Source: DTU032 sp964346175 (GTDB lineage Bacteria > Bacillota > Clostridia > Saccharofermentanales > DTU023). From it: a stretch of DNA of 25,230 nt. Both the position numbers and the translations under genes were made by a program. The stretch covers positions 1 to 25,230 of the forward strand of contig CAYFTG010000018.1 of NCBI GenBank assembly GCA_964346175.1. The letters are read 5' to 3'. Below, in pieces: positions 1-7,489 of this stretch (position 1 is the stretch's first letter; each line of letters opens with the position of its first letter). The notes under the pieces are model-generated. The model made no database searches. It saw only the letters and a list, made by a program, of their open reading frames with translations, and was not told where the DNA came from.

Positions 1-23
1 GTGGCGCCTCTTTTTTAAGGCGC
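1..23 (+). terminator. Possible terminator remnant at left edge
   Basis: The window opens with a GC-rich stretch (GTGGCGCCTC) followed by six T residues. This looks like the right arm and U-tract of a rho-independent terminator whose left arm lies outside the window. A local hairpin is also possible (GCGCCT at 4-9 with AGGCGC at 18-23). Without the upstream sequence this cannot be settled. Confidence 0.3.
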
Positions 24-251
24 TTAGCTAGGATACCAAGCTTTTTGGAGCTTGTCAACATTTATTTTAACAGAAGCTTAACTTTACTAATTCGGCACAG
101 GTGCTATGCTTAAAAATGGACTTTATTAAAACAGAATGCTGTATTTGGCACTTATATATCTTAGATCGTCAAATAAATTTTTTCAATGCGAAATTTTTCG
201 CTATTATATAGGAGTGTTTAAATATATCAGATTAAATGAAGAGGATAATGT
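24..251 (+). other. AT-rich leader upstream of the ABC transporter genes
   Basis: No open reading frame is supported here on either strand. The stretch is AT-rich. It holds a small inverted repeat (CAAGCT at 37-42 with AGCTTG at 49-54), the candidate promoter and palindrome at 182-210, and the GAAGAGG ribosome binding site at 238-244. A TTGGCAC string at 145-151 has no matching second element and is not called a sigma-54 promoter. Confidence 0.5.
182..210 (+). promoter_or_regulatory. Candidate promoter with internal palindrome
   Basis: A TATATA element (205-210) lies 17 nt after a weak TTCAAT element (182-187). The perfect inverted repeat GCGAAA-TT-TTTCGC (188-201) fills most of the spacer between them, as a repressor operator would. 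The -35 match is poor (3 of 6), so the promoter is tentative. The palindrome itself is plain in the sequence. Transcription from here would give a leader of about 35 nt before the ATG at 252. Confidence 0.3.
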
Positions 252-1022
252 ATGATTAGTATTCACGAGATCTCCAAGTCTTACGATCAGAAGGTTCAAG
301 CGGTAGATAATGTCAGTCTTGAAATTTATGACAATGAAATCTTTGGTTTCTTAGGACCCAACGGCGCCGGCAAAACGACTACTTTAAAAATGATAGCCGG
401 GCTTCTCAGTCCGGATAAGGGAACAATTAAAATTAACGGTATTGATGTGATGGAAAATCCGCTGGAGGCTAAGAAGAATCTTTCTTTCGTCTCGGATGAT
501 CCTAATATTTTTCTCCGTCTCAAAGGGATTGAGTATCTGCGTTTTTTGGCGGATGTCTATGAAGTTCCTGCCGAGCTGCGGATGGAGCGCATTAAGGATT
601 TGGGGCGGCGCTTCGGGATGAGTAAGGTGTTGGATCAGAGAATCCAGTCCTATTCGCACGGCATGAGGCAAAAGATTATTCTAATTGGCGCTTTGATCCA
701 CAATCCACCTACTTGGATTTTGGATGAACCTATGACCGGCCTTGATCCTTCTTCCTCCTATCAGTTGAAGAATATGATGCGCGAACATGCCGATGACGGC
801 AATACTGTCCTTTTTTCTACACACGTTCTTGATGTTGCAGAGAAAGTTTGCGACCGTTTGGGTGTTATTTCCGAGGGCAAATTGCTCTTTGTTGGCACCA
901 TGACCGAACTGAGAGAAAAATATCATGATGACAGCTCACTTGAAAGCATCTTTTTGGAAATGGTGGGAGAAGATCAGTTCAGCCCCTTTGCTGTGGACGA
1001 AGATGAGGCGAGTTCGTTATGA
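252..1022 (+). CDS. ABC transporter ATP-binding protein (ABC-2 type exporter ATPase)
   Basis: This is the 256-residue cytoplasmic ATPase that powers the permease encoded directly downstream. It has a Walker A motif GPNGAGKT (residues 35-42), a signature loop in the degenerate form YSHGM that is common in drug/lipid-exporter type ATPases, a Walker B followed by the catalytic Glu (ILDEP), a D-loop (GLDP) and the switch His in FSTHVLD. The length is complete for a single nucleotide-binding domain plus a short C-terminal extension. The ATG at 252 follows GAAGAGG by 7 nt. The stop overlaps the permease start by 4 nt (ATGA), so the two are translationally coupled. The transported substrate cannot be told from sequence; export is inferred from the lack of a binding protein. 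Confidence 0.9.
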   Translation: MISIHEISKSYDQKVQAVDNVSLEIYDNEIFGFLGPNGAGKTTTLKMIAGLLSPDKGTIKINGIDVMENPLEAKKNLSFVSDDPNIFLRLKGIEYLRFLADVYEVPAELRMERIKDLGRRFGMSKVLDQRIQSYSHGMRQKIILIGALIHNPPTWILDEPMTGLDPSSSYQLKNMMREHADDGNTVLFSTHVLDVAEKVCDRLGVISEGKLLFVGTMTELREKYHDDSSLESIFLEMVGEDQFSPFAVDEDEASSL

Positions 1023-2737
1023 GAAAATATTTTTTATTACTGCGAGTTCTCATTCCGGAAGCTTTTGGCAGCCTAGGGGAAGCTGGCGGTTTTATTAGCT
1101 CGAAAAAACGTAAACGAAAATCTATTTTCAAAGACAAGCCTTGGCTGGCTCTACTCGTGTCTTATTCTGTCATCATGGTTTATTCTGCTGCTTTCGGCAT
1201 AATGATGACAAACTCTTTCCTGATGATTGGCATGGAGGATTTGTTCGTTTCGATGATAGCTTTCATGATTCCAATCTTGTCAGTTGTTTTTGGTTTCATG
1301 CATGGAATCTCATCGCTCTATCACGAGAGCAAGACTGATTTCTTCTTGTCTTTGCCGATTAAGCCGGCAACTTACATTGCCGCTAAATTGAGCGAAGTCT
1401 ATGTGTATATATTTATAACAGTGGGCTCTTTCTTCCTGCCCGCCTTGATTGCTCACGCAATTGTTGCGGGACGGACAGTGAGTTTTTATCTCTTAACTCT
1501 GCCTTTTCTGGTTCTGACCTCGGTCGCTCCTTTCGCTCTTTTGCTGATACCGGTTTTCGTTCTGATGCGCTTTACGCATTTTGCTCGTAATAAGGATCGT
1601 TTTCAGCTGATCTCGAATGTCGTCTTCATTGTTATTATTATGGCTTTTGCTCTGTCTATGAGCCAAGTAACTTCGCAGATGGGAATGGGGCAGACACCGG
1701 GCTTATTATTCCCGGAAGCTGTCTATAACACAGGTCTACGTTTCATGCCCGCTTCTCTCTTTGGAGATCTGATGCTGAGGAATGCCGATTCTTGGATTTC
1801 TTTATGGTATCTACTACTGACTATGACTGTGACTGCTGTTTGCGTCTTCTTAATGTTGCTGGTCGGAAGTAGGCTCTATCTACCTGGAGTTCTTGGCAGC
1901 AAGGGCTCGAAGCCGGTACGTGTTTTGACCGACGAGCAAATCGATAAGGCTCTAAAACCGCGTTCACAAGTTGGGGCTATGATCAGCAAAGAGTGGAAAA
2001 CGCTGATGCGCTCACCTACCTTTTTTATGCAGACCTTTTTGGCGGCGATTATCGTACCCTTGTCCATGATCCTTGGTTTTGTAGTGGGTGGGTCGGCCTC
2101 AGGAGCTGAATTTGAACAGATGCTTCAACAACCGAAGCTGTATTTCCAGACTGATAATTGGTGGAGGTCTGATCTCTGGGTTGTAATGATGGTTCTTATT
2201 GCTGTAGGAATTTTCTTCGGCAGCTTTAACATGTCCTCTTCCACCGCTATTTCGCGGCAGGGACAAACCTTCCAAATCAGCAAACTCATACCTGTCTCGT
2301 CTGACAAACAACTAATCTCGTGGCTTTTCCCGGGCACTTTCATCTCGGCTGCCATTTGGTTTGTCATGCTTGTACTCTTTGCTTCCTATTTTTCTTTTAG
2401 CTGGCCCCTACTGCTGCTTGCTTTGTTCATCGGTTTAGTCAACACCTATATGGTGCAAGTGGCCGGTGTTTGCATAGACATGAAGTATCCCAGTCTCAAT
2501 TGGACTAATGAGACGCAGGCAGTGAAGAATTCTAAATCTAGCATCATAGGAATGTTCGGAAGTATGGGACTCGCAGGGCTCGTTATCGGTCTGGGCTTCC
2601 TGATCAACTATCTTAGTAATAGGAACTCAATCATTACTAGCGTTTGCCTGCTGTTCATATCGTTGGGATTGACATTGTTCTTCACTTGGCTTGCGCGCCG
2701 CATGGCAAGAAATCTGTTTAAGCGAGTGGAAATTTGA
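1019..2737 (+). CDS. ABC-2 type transporter permease, about 12 membrane segments
   Basis: A 572-residue polytopic membrane protein, the membrane partner of the preceding ATPase, with which it overlaps by 4 nt. After a basic cytoplasmic N-terminus (SSKKRKRKS, about residue 27) come roughly six hydrophobic segments (about residues 43-285). A polar cytoplasmic stretch follows (about 290-330), then roughly six more segments to about residue 560. This looks like two fused six-helix half-permeases. The motif YHESKTDFFLSLP (about residues 101-113), a hydrophilic turn after the second helix, is typical of ABC-2 exporter permeases that work with single-domain ATPases. I infer a homodimeric ATPase on one double-length permease. 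Substrate is unknown. No regulator gene lies next to it inside the window. Confidence 0.85.
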   Translation: MRKYFLLLRVLIPEAFGSLGEAGGFISSKKRKRKSIFKDKPWLALLVSYSVIMVYSAAFGIMMTNSFLMIGMEDLFVSMIAFMIPILSVVFGFMHGISSLYHESKTDFFLSLPIKPATYIAAKLSEVYVYIFITVGSFFLPALIAHAIVAGRTVSFYLLTLPFLVLTSVAPFALLLIPVFVLMRFTHFARNKDRFQLISNVVFIVIIMAFALSMSQVTSQMGMGQTPGLLFPEAVYNTGLRFMPASLFGDLMLRNADSWISLWYLLLTMTVTAVCVFLMLLVGSRLYLPGVLGSKGSKPVRVLTDEQIDKALKPRSQVGAMISKEWKTLMRSPTFFMQTFLAAIIVPLSMILGFVVGGSASGAEFEQMLQQPKLYFQTDNWWRSDLWVVMMVLIAVGIFFGSFNMSSSTAISRQGQTFQISKLIPVSSDKQLISWLFPGTFISAAIWFVMLVLFASYFSFSWPLLLLALFIGLVNTYMVQVAGVCIDMKYPSLNWTNETQAVKNSKSSIIGMFGSMGLAGLVIGLGFLINYLSNRNSIITSVCLLFISLGLTLFFTWLARRMARNLFKRVEI

Positions 2738-2749
2738 TGATGTAGAAGT

Positions 2750-2816
2750 AAGTTGATTTTTGTGCCAGGCACAGATTGTGACTTCAACAAGTCAACTTTC
2801 GTGCCAGGCACAGATT
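2750..2816. repeat. Two 28-nt direct repeats with palindromic core
   Basis: Copy 1 is 2750-2777 and copy 2 is 2789-2816, a period of 39 nt. They match at 24 of 28 positions and all four differences are transitions. Each contains the perfect palindrome GTGCC-A-GGCAC followed by AGATT. The 11-nt spacer has its own small inverted repeat (ACTT-CAAC-AAGT, 2781-2792). AAGTTGA (2750-2756) is complementary to TCAACTT (2792-2798). The repeats lie between the permease and DUF4349 genes. They resemble short palindromic intergenic repeats (REP-like); no transposase is nearby. Confidence 0.8.
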
Positions 2817-2828
2817 ACGCAGATTACG
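2811..2828 (+). repeat. Tandem 9-bp duplication
   Basis: CAGATTACG occurs twice head to tail. The first copy includes the last bases of the second 28-nt repeat. Confidence 0.8.
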
Positions 2829-2875
2829 AACTCGGCATCTATGCAAGAGTTTCCTTATGTAATAAAATTAAAGTT

Positions 2876-2887
2876 CACTAGATAGTG
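2876..2887. repeat. Short palindrome before the DUF4349 gene
   Basis: CACTA-GA-TAGTG is a perfect 5-bp inverted repeat ending 29 nt before the ATG at 2917. It could be an operator half-site pair, but it is short enough to occur by chance. Confidence 0.25.
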
Positions 2888-2916
2888 TCATTTCTTCAGA
2901 AGAAAGGACGGCAAGT

Positions 2917-3864
2917 ATGAAAAAGAATCGCACGCTGATCTTATTGTCAAGCCTCTTGCTCTTGTTGAGCATCTTCATCACTGCTTGTGCAAGTCAAGAC
3001 ACACCTACCCAACTCGATTATGGTAATGATTATCCCGGATCCCCTGCTCCCGAAGAGGACGTGGATGGACTCCCTATTGATCCGGAAGCACCCGTAAACC
3101 CGGCAGATCCGAGTCTGCCCGAGAAAATAATTAAAAACGCACAAATGACTTTGCTTTCCACGGATCCTAACAAAACAAAATCCGACGTTGAAAACAAAGC
3201 CAAAAGTTTAGGAGGCCGCGTCTCGGATTTTTCGCTGCAGAACAACACTTACACTTATGTGCAAATGACAGTTGAAGTTCCAAGCGATAAACTCGACGTA
3301 TTCCTCCGCCAGATCAATGACAGCGGTGTGAAAGTCGAGTCACAGTCAGTTGAAAGCGAAAACGTCTCAGATACCTACTACGACACCGAGACTCGACTAG
3401 GGACCACCCGCGATCTACTTGATCATTATCGTGATCTCTTAGAAGATGCAAGAAATGTTGAAGAAACCCTTCAGGTTCAATCCCGCATCGACCAGCTGAC
3501 CTTGGAATTGGAATCACTACAGGCACGCCTAAATCGCTTAGATGCTTTAACAACGAACTCGCGCGTTTACATCGAAATTTATCAGGAACAAGATCCTCTC
3601 CTCGAAAGACCGAGCGAACTGGAACCTTTGTCTTGGGAACACGTTAAGTATTTCATTACTACCAGTTTCAGCAGACTAGGCACCGTACTGATCCTAGTAG
3701 CTCAGTACCTTTTCATCGGGATTATTGTAGGATTGCCTATCATTCTCTTGATAGTACTGATAATTCTCATCATCTATTTCGTGAACAAGCGGAAACGAAG
3801 AAAGCGCTTGGCTGCTGACGCTGCTACTGCCGCTGAAGCTAGTGCTGCTGAAACAAGAGAGTAA
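2917..3864 (+). CDS. DUF4349 domain lipoprotein, C-terminally membrane anchored
   Basis: A 315-residue envelope protein. The N-terminus is a lipoprotein signal peptide (MKKNR, then a Leu-rich core) with a lipobox ending FITAC, lipid Cys at residue 24. An acidic Pro-rich spacer reaches about residue 68. A DUF4349-type domain follows (KIIKNAQMTL through VYIEIY), including a helical, probably coiled-coil stretch (about residues 165-210) rich in Leu, Glu, Asp and Arg. A long hydrophobic segment (about 256-292) is followed by the basic stop-transfer tail KRKRRKR and an Ala/Glu-rich end. The protein would thus be held at the membrane at both ends. The biochemical role of DUF4349 is not established. 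The ATG follows AGAAAGGA, and the gene appears monocistronic with its own terminator. Confidence 0.88.
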   Translation: MKKNRTLILLSSLLLLLSIFITACASQDTPTQLDYGNDYPGSPAPEEDVDGLPIDPEAPVNPADPSLPEKIIKNAQMTLLSTDPNKTKSDVENKAKSLGGRVSDFSLQNNTYTYVQMTVEVPSDKLDVFLRQINDSGVKVESQSVESENVSDTYYDTETRLGTTRDLLDHYRDLLEDARNVEETLQVQSRIDQLTLELESLQARLNRLDALTTNSRVYIEIYQEQDPLLERPSELEPLSWEHVKYFITTSFSRLGTVLILVAQYLFIGIIVGLPIILLIVLIILIIYFVNKRKRRKRLAADAATAAEASAAETRE

Positions 3865-3904
3865 CGCCGACAAGTAGAATTAGACATAGCACCACACGTT
3901 GACG

Positions 3905-3936
3905 AAAGGGGCACCTCACATGAGATGCCCCTTTTT
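3905..3936 (+). terminator. Rho-independent terminator of the DUF4349 gene
   Basis: AAAGGGGCA (3905-3913) pairs with TGCCCCTTT (3926-3934), and an inner CTC/GAG pairing closes an ACAT loop. A run of five T follows directly. On the other strand only a TTT run follows the stem, so it would be a weak terminator for the convergent GH13 gene. Confidence 0.85.
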
Positions 3937-3981
3937 GATCCGATAAATCTGGTTCAACTTTACTCGATTGTTTAACTTTCA

Positions 3982-6018
3982 TTATGAAGCACCATAATAA
4001 GTAATTTCAGAACCCGAGATCATTGCAGCACTTAGGGCAGCAAGCCTGTCTCCTTCAAGAATAGCCAACGGTTCAGACTCCTGGCGAGAGCGATTAAAAA
4101 GGAAAGTAAGCTCCTTCTTACCCGTCGCCGCTTGTCCAAAGGTATCCGTCCACTCATTTTTCTCCGCTCCTTCAGCTTCCGGCGGATTAAGGAAACGCCT
4201 GAGCTGGATTACATCCTTGCCCACAACAGCTACTTCAACTTCACCTGTGCGCAGAACTTCATGCTCATGGCGCAAATTCAGAATACTGCGGAAAAGCTCC
4301 GTCAGCTCCGGCTCCTCTTCTTCCCACTGATAAGTACGGCGGTTAAAAGGATCCTTAAAACCCTCCATCGCTTTTTCATCCCCATAATAGATATGGGCAA
4401 CACCCGGGAAAGCAACCTGTAGCAAAAGAGCCAGAACCAAACGAGCCTCTCCCCGCTTTCGCTCCCTTTGAGACAGAACCCTAGCCCTCTGTTCTTCTCT
4501 CTTGGCAGGAGTACTGACCCCGGATAGAACATTAAGAACACGTTCAGTATCATGACTTCCGAGAGGATTCATCATCACATAAAGAGCTTCTTTCGGCATA
4601 ATATTAAGATAATAATTGAAACTGTCGCAGGTTTTTTCAGTACTGTTATAGCCTAAGAGCCACGAAAAAACCCATTCTCGAGCAGGATAATTCGTCGTTG
4701 CGTCATGTGTACGTCCAAAGATAAAATCGCGGTGTGCACCATAGCTGATCTGCGAAGTTGGTCCGTCCCAGACTTCCCCGACTATGTAGGCGTCGTCCTT
4801 AACTGCCTTAACGCGCCTACGCAAAGAACGCAGGAAAGGATCAGGAATCTCATCCGAAACATCCAGACGATAGCCGCGTGCGCCAGCCTTTAGCCAATAT
4901 TCCAGAACACCGTCTTCGCCGCAGATAAAATTCTTGTAGCTAAGCTCCTCTTCCCTGACATTGGGCAGACTCTCAAAGCCCCACCAGGAATCGTATTCAG
5001 GATCAGAATTGAGTTCTAGCGTAGACGCCGTAACTTCATCGGCCTCGTCCTCCATAAACTTATACCAAGCACTGTAAGGCGAAATCTTACCTTCAGTCTT
5101 CTCTTGCCAAGCTCCGACACTGTCGTAGCGACCATACTTATTAAAATATTTACTGTCAGCACCCGTATGACTGAAGACTCCATCTAGGATAATCGAAATG
5201 CCGTATTTCTCAGCGTCGGAACAAAGCTCGCGGAAATCTTTTTCCGTTCCTAAGAGAGGATCGATCTTTAGATAATCGCCGGTGTCATAGCGATGATTTG
5301 ACCGTGATTGAAAAATTGGATTCAAATAAATGCAGTCCGTACCGAAGGAAGCAATGTAAGGCAGTTTTTCCCTAATTCCCTGAAGAGTACCACCAAAAAA
5401 GTCGAGAGCTTCATAACCTCCGGGCTCCTTCCCTTCAATGTCTACATCCGCTCTCCAATCATCGTGCCAGATCCGCTCCGGATAATTCAGATATTGCTTG
5501 ATCGCCTTTTTATCAAAATTTTCTCCTCGGTTAAAACGATCCGGAAAAATTTGATAAACCACAGCTCCCTTCATCCAATCCGGCGTCTTAAAACCGGCCT
5601 CATAGACGGTTACCTGAAAGGCAGGAATGGGCTCTTTCCCGCTGAGCGAAAAGTGCAAACTATCTAAGAGAGTATGCCCCTGTAAATTGGAGCTGTCAGG
5701 ATCGGGAAAACACCAGCGATAACGTTCATCGGCCAAGCGCAGTTCAAACCAATAATAAAACAAGCCGGCAACATCATCCATTCTTATGCTCTGCACGAAG
5801 GAACTGCTGTCCACTCCGGAATAATCACAAGTCATGGGAATCGAACCGGAAAAGAAAGACATTAAGCCGTAAGCATAATATAAACGTACAGATACAATCT
5901 CTTCCTGCGCTTGATTGACATCTAGTCTCAGGGTGAGTTCCGTGTCCGTCGCTAAGGCACCCAATGGAGATCGATAATGTTCATCGTTAATATAGTGATC
6001 TAATCTTACTTCAGGCAA
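3982..6018 (-). CDS. Cytoplasmic GH13 alpha-amylase family enzyme (neopullulanase/cyclomaltodextrinase-like)
   Basis: A 678-residue glycoside hydrolase acting on alpha-1,4 (possibly also alpha-1,6) glucan. There is no signal peptide, so it is intracellular. An N-terminal beta-rich domain (about residues 1-140, CBM34-like) precedes the catalytic barrel. All GH13 motifs are present: DGVFSH, YRLDVSDE with nucleophile D386, GEVWD with acid E415, and SHDTER with D490, followed by IYYGDE. The domain order fits neopullulanase, cyclomaltodextrinase and maltogenic amylase. The start codon is TTG at 6018, inside the last codons of glgA (8-nt overlap), with AAGGAG at 6029-6034. As last gene of the glycogen operon it probably trims or remobilises glycogen or imported maltodextrin. 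The exact specificity is not readable from sequence. Confidence 0.9.
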   Translation of the reverse strand: MPEVRLDHYINDEHYRSPLGALATDTELTLRLDVNQAQEEIVSVRLYYAYGLMSFFSGSIPMTCDYSGVDSSSFVQSIRMDDVAGLFYYWFELRLADERYRWCFPDPDSSNLQGHTLLDSLHFSLSGKEPIPAFQVTVYEAGFKTPDWMKGAVVYQIFPDRFNRGENFDKKAIKQYLNYPERIWHDDWRADVDIEGKEPGGYEALDFFGGTLQGIREKLPYIASFGTDCIYLNPIFQSRSNHRYDTGDYLKIDPLLGTEKDFRELCSDAEKYGISIILDGVFSHTGADSKYFNKYGRYDSVGAWQEKTEGKISPYSAWYKFMEDEADEVTASTLELNSDPEYDSWWGFESLPNVREEELSYKNFICGEDGVLEYWLKAGARGYRLDVSDEIPDPFLRSLRRRVKAVKDDAYIVGEVWDGPTSQISYGAHRDFIFGRTHDATTNYPAREWVFSWLLGYNSTEKTCDSFNYYLNIMPKEALYVMMNPLGSHDTERVLNVLSGVSTPAKREEQRARVLSQRERKRGEARLVLALLLQVAFPGVAHIYYGDEKAMEGFKDPFNRRTYQWEEEEPELTELFRSILNLRHEHEVLRTGEVEVAVVGKDVIQLRRFLNPPEAEGAEKNEWTDTFGQAATGKKELTFLFNRSRQESEPLAILEGDRLAALSAAMISGSEITYYGAS

Positions 6019-7471
6019 GGCGCGAGGTCTCCTTCAGAATATCCTGATACAAGTTAATATACTCGTCAGCGGATTTGTCCCAGGAAAAGTCGTTGTACAT
6101 GGCACTACGAACCATGTTGCTCCAAGTATCAGGATGCTGTTTGTATACGCTAATCGCTTCTTTCGCAGTGAATAAGAGCTCATGGGCATTGATATTTAAA
6201 AAGCCGAAGCCTGTGCCGGAATGTTGAAATTTGTTATACGCCTCCACAGTATCAGCAAGGCCGCCGGTCTGACGTACTATCGGCAGCGTACCGTAGCGCA
6301 TTGCTATCATCTGCGATAAACCACACGGTTCAAAGAGCGAAGGCATCAAGTAGACGTCGCCTCCACTATACATGCGGCGAGCCAATTTGCTGTCAAATTT
6401 AATCAAGGAGCGCATCTTATCCGGATGCCTACCCGCAGCCTCTGTTAGACGCCGTTCATATTCAGGATTGCCGGTGCCGAGAACAAGCAATTGGATATCT
6501 TCTTCTAGCAGTTCATCAACTATATGCAGTAAAAGGTCGAGGCCCTTTTGTTCCACCAAACGCGAGACCATGACAAAGAGGGGCGTTCTCGCTTCCTGCG
6601 CCAGCCCCAATTCAGCCTGCAAAGCTTTTTTACAAGTAGCCTTGCCTCGCTTCCATGCCTGTGCGTTGTAATTGGAAGCTATTTCTTTATCACTTTCCGG
6701 GTCATAGCTCTTGGTATCAATACCGTTCAGGATGCCGCTCACCTTCCAGCCTTGAGCTGCCAATAAACCATTCAGACCCTCACCGAAATAATCGGTCATG
6801 ATCTCTTTGGCGTAATTCGGCGAAACAGTTGTCACTCGATTTGAATATTGAATACCTGCCTTCAGGAAATTCGGAACGCCGTCCTTCAAAACACCGCCTT
6901 CTGACATGTAAGAGTCGGGCAAGTCAAAGAGATCTTGAACGTTGTCACGCCCGTGAATACCCTGATATTTCAAATTGTGAACTGTCATCACGCTGTGGAT
7001 ATTTTCATGATAGCCTTTAGCCTTGTAGTGTGCTTCTAACACCACAGGAATCATTCCGGTCTGCCAATCGTTGAGGTGCAGGATGTCCGGTTCGAAGTCC
7101 ATCTCCTCCCCTAATGCCTCCAGCACTGCACGTTGAAAAAACGAAAAACGTTCTATATCGAAAGAGTAATCAATATACAGATTGTCATGGCCAAAATAAA
7201 ACTCATTGTCGATCAAATAAACCGGCAGGCCATCCAAGTCAAGTCGAAACAAACCACTGTACATTGTGCGCCAACCTAACTTGATCATGGCCCAGCGCAC
7301 GAAGGTCAGATCTTCAAAGTATTCCTGTTTTATCGGCCGATAAAGAGGAAGAATCACACGTGCGTCATGTCCTTTCTGACGCAGCATTTGCGGCAGGGAG
7401 CCTACTACATCTCCTAAGCCACCTGTCGCCGCTAAAGGATTCATTTCCGAACTGACAAATAATATTTTCAT
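6011..7471 (-). CDS. glgA: Glycogen synthase (ADP-glucose dependent, GT5)
   Basis: A 486-residue cytoplasmic glycosyltransferase that elongates alpha-1,4-glucan from ADP-glucose; the length is normal for bacterial GlgA. The N-terminal GT5 domain carries the TGGLGDV nucleotide-sugar loop (residues 16-22). The C-terminal GT-B domain carries PSLFEPCGLSQ and RQTGGLADTV, the donor-binding and catalytic-Glu region. The residue before TGGL is Ala15, where the E. coli enzyme has Lys15 (KTGGL). The ATG at 7471 has TAGGAGA just upstream. It lies 18 nt after glgD and its 3' end overlaps the GH13 gene by 8 nt. It is the fourth gene of the glg operon. Function is clear from overall similarity and context despite the Ala15 variant. 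Confidence 0.97.
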   Translation of the reverse strand: MKILFVSSEMNPLAATGGLGDVVGSLPQMLRQKGHDARVILPLYRPIKQEYFEDLTFVRWAMIKLGWRTMYSGLFRLDLDGLPVYLIDNEFYFGHDNLYIDYSFDIERFSFFQRAVLEALGEEMDFEPDILHLNDWQTGMIPVVLEAHYKAKGYHENIHSVMTVHNLKYQGIHGRDNVQDLFDLPDSYMSEGGVLKDGVPNFLKAGIQYSNRVTTVSPNYAKEIMTDYFGEGLNGLLAAQGWKVSGILNGIDTKSYDPESDKEIASNYNAQAWKRGKATCKKALQAELGLAQEARTPLFVMVSRLVEQKGLDLLLHIVDELLEEDIQLLVLGTGNPEYERRLTEAAGRHPDKMRSLIKFDSKLARRMYSGGDVYLMPSLFEPCGLSQMIAMRYGTLPIVRQTGGLADTVEAYNKFQHSGTGFGFLNINAHELLFTAKEAISVYKQHPDTWSNMVRSAMYNDFSWDKSADEYINLYQDILKETSRLA

Positions 7472-7489
7472 AATATCTCCTAAAAGGTA

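Noticed and set aside
145..162. TTGGCAC considered as a sigma-54 -24 element
   Set aside because: The matching TTGC-type -12 element is absent at the required distance.
2750..2816. Repeat pair considered as a small CRISPR array
   Set aside because: There are only two repeats, the spacer is 11 nt, the repeat core is a full palindrome and no cas gene is near.
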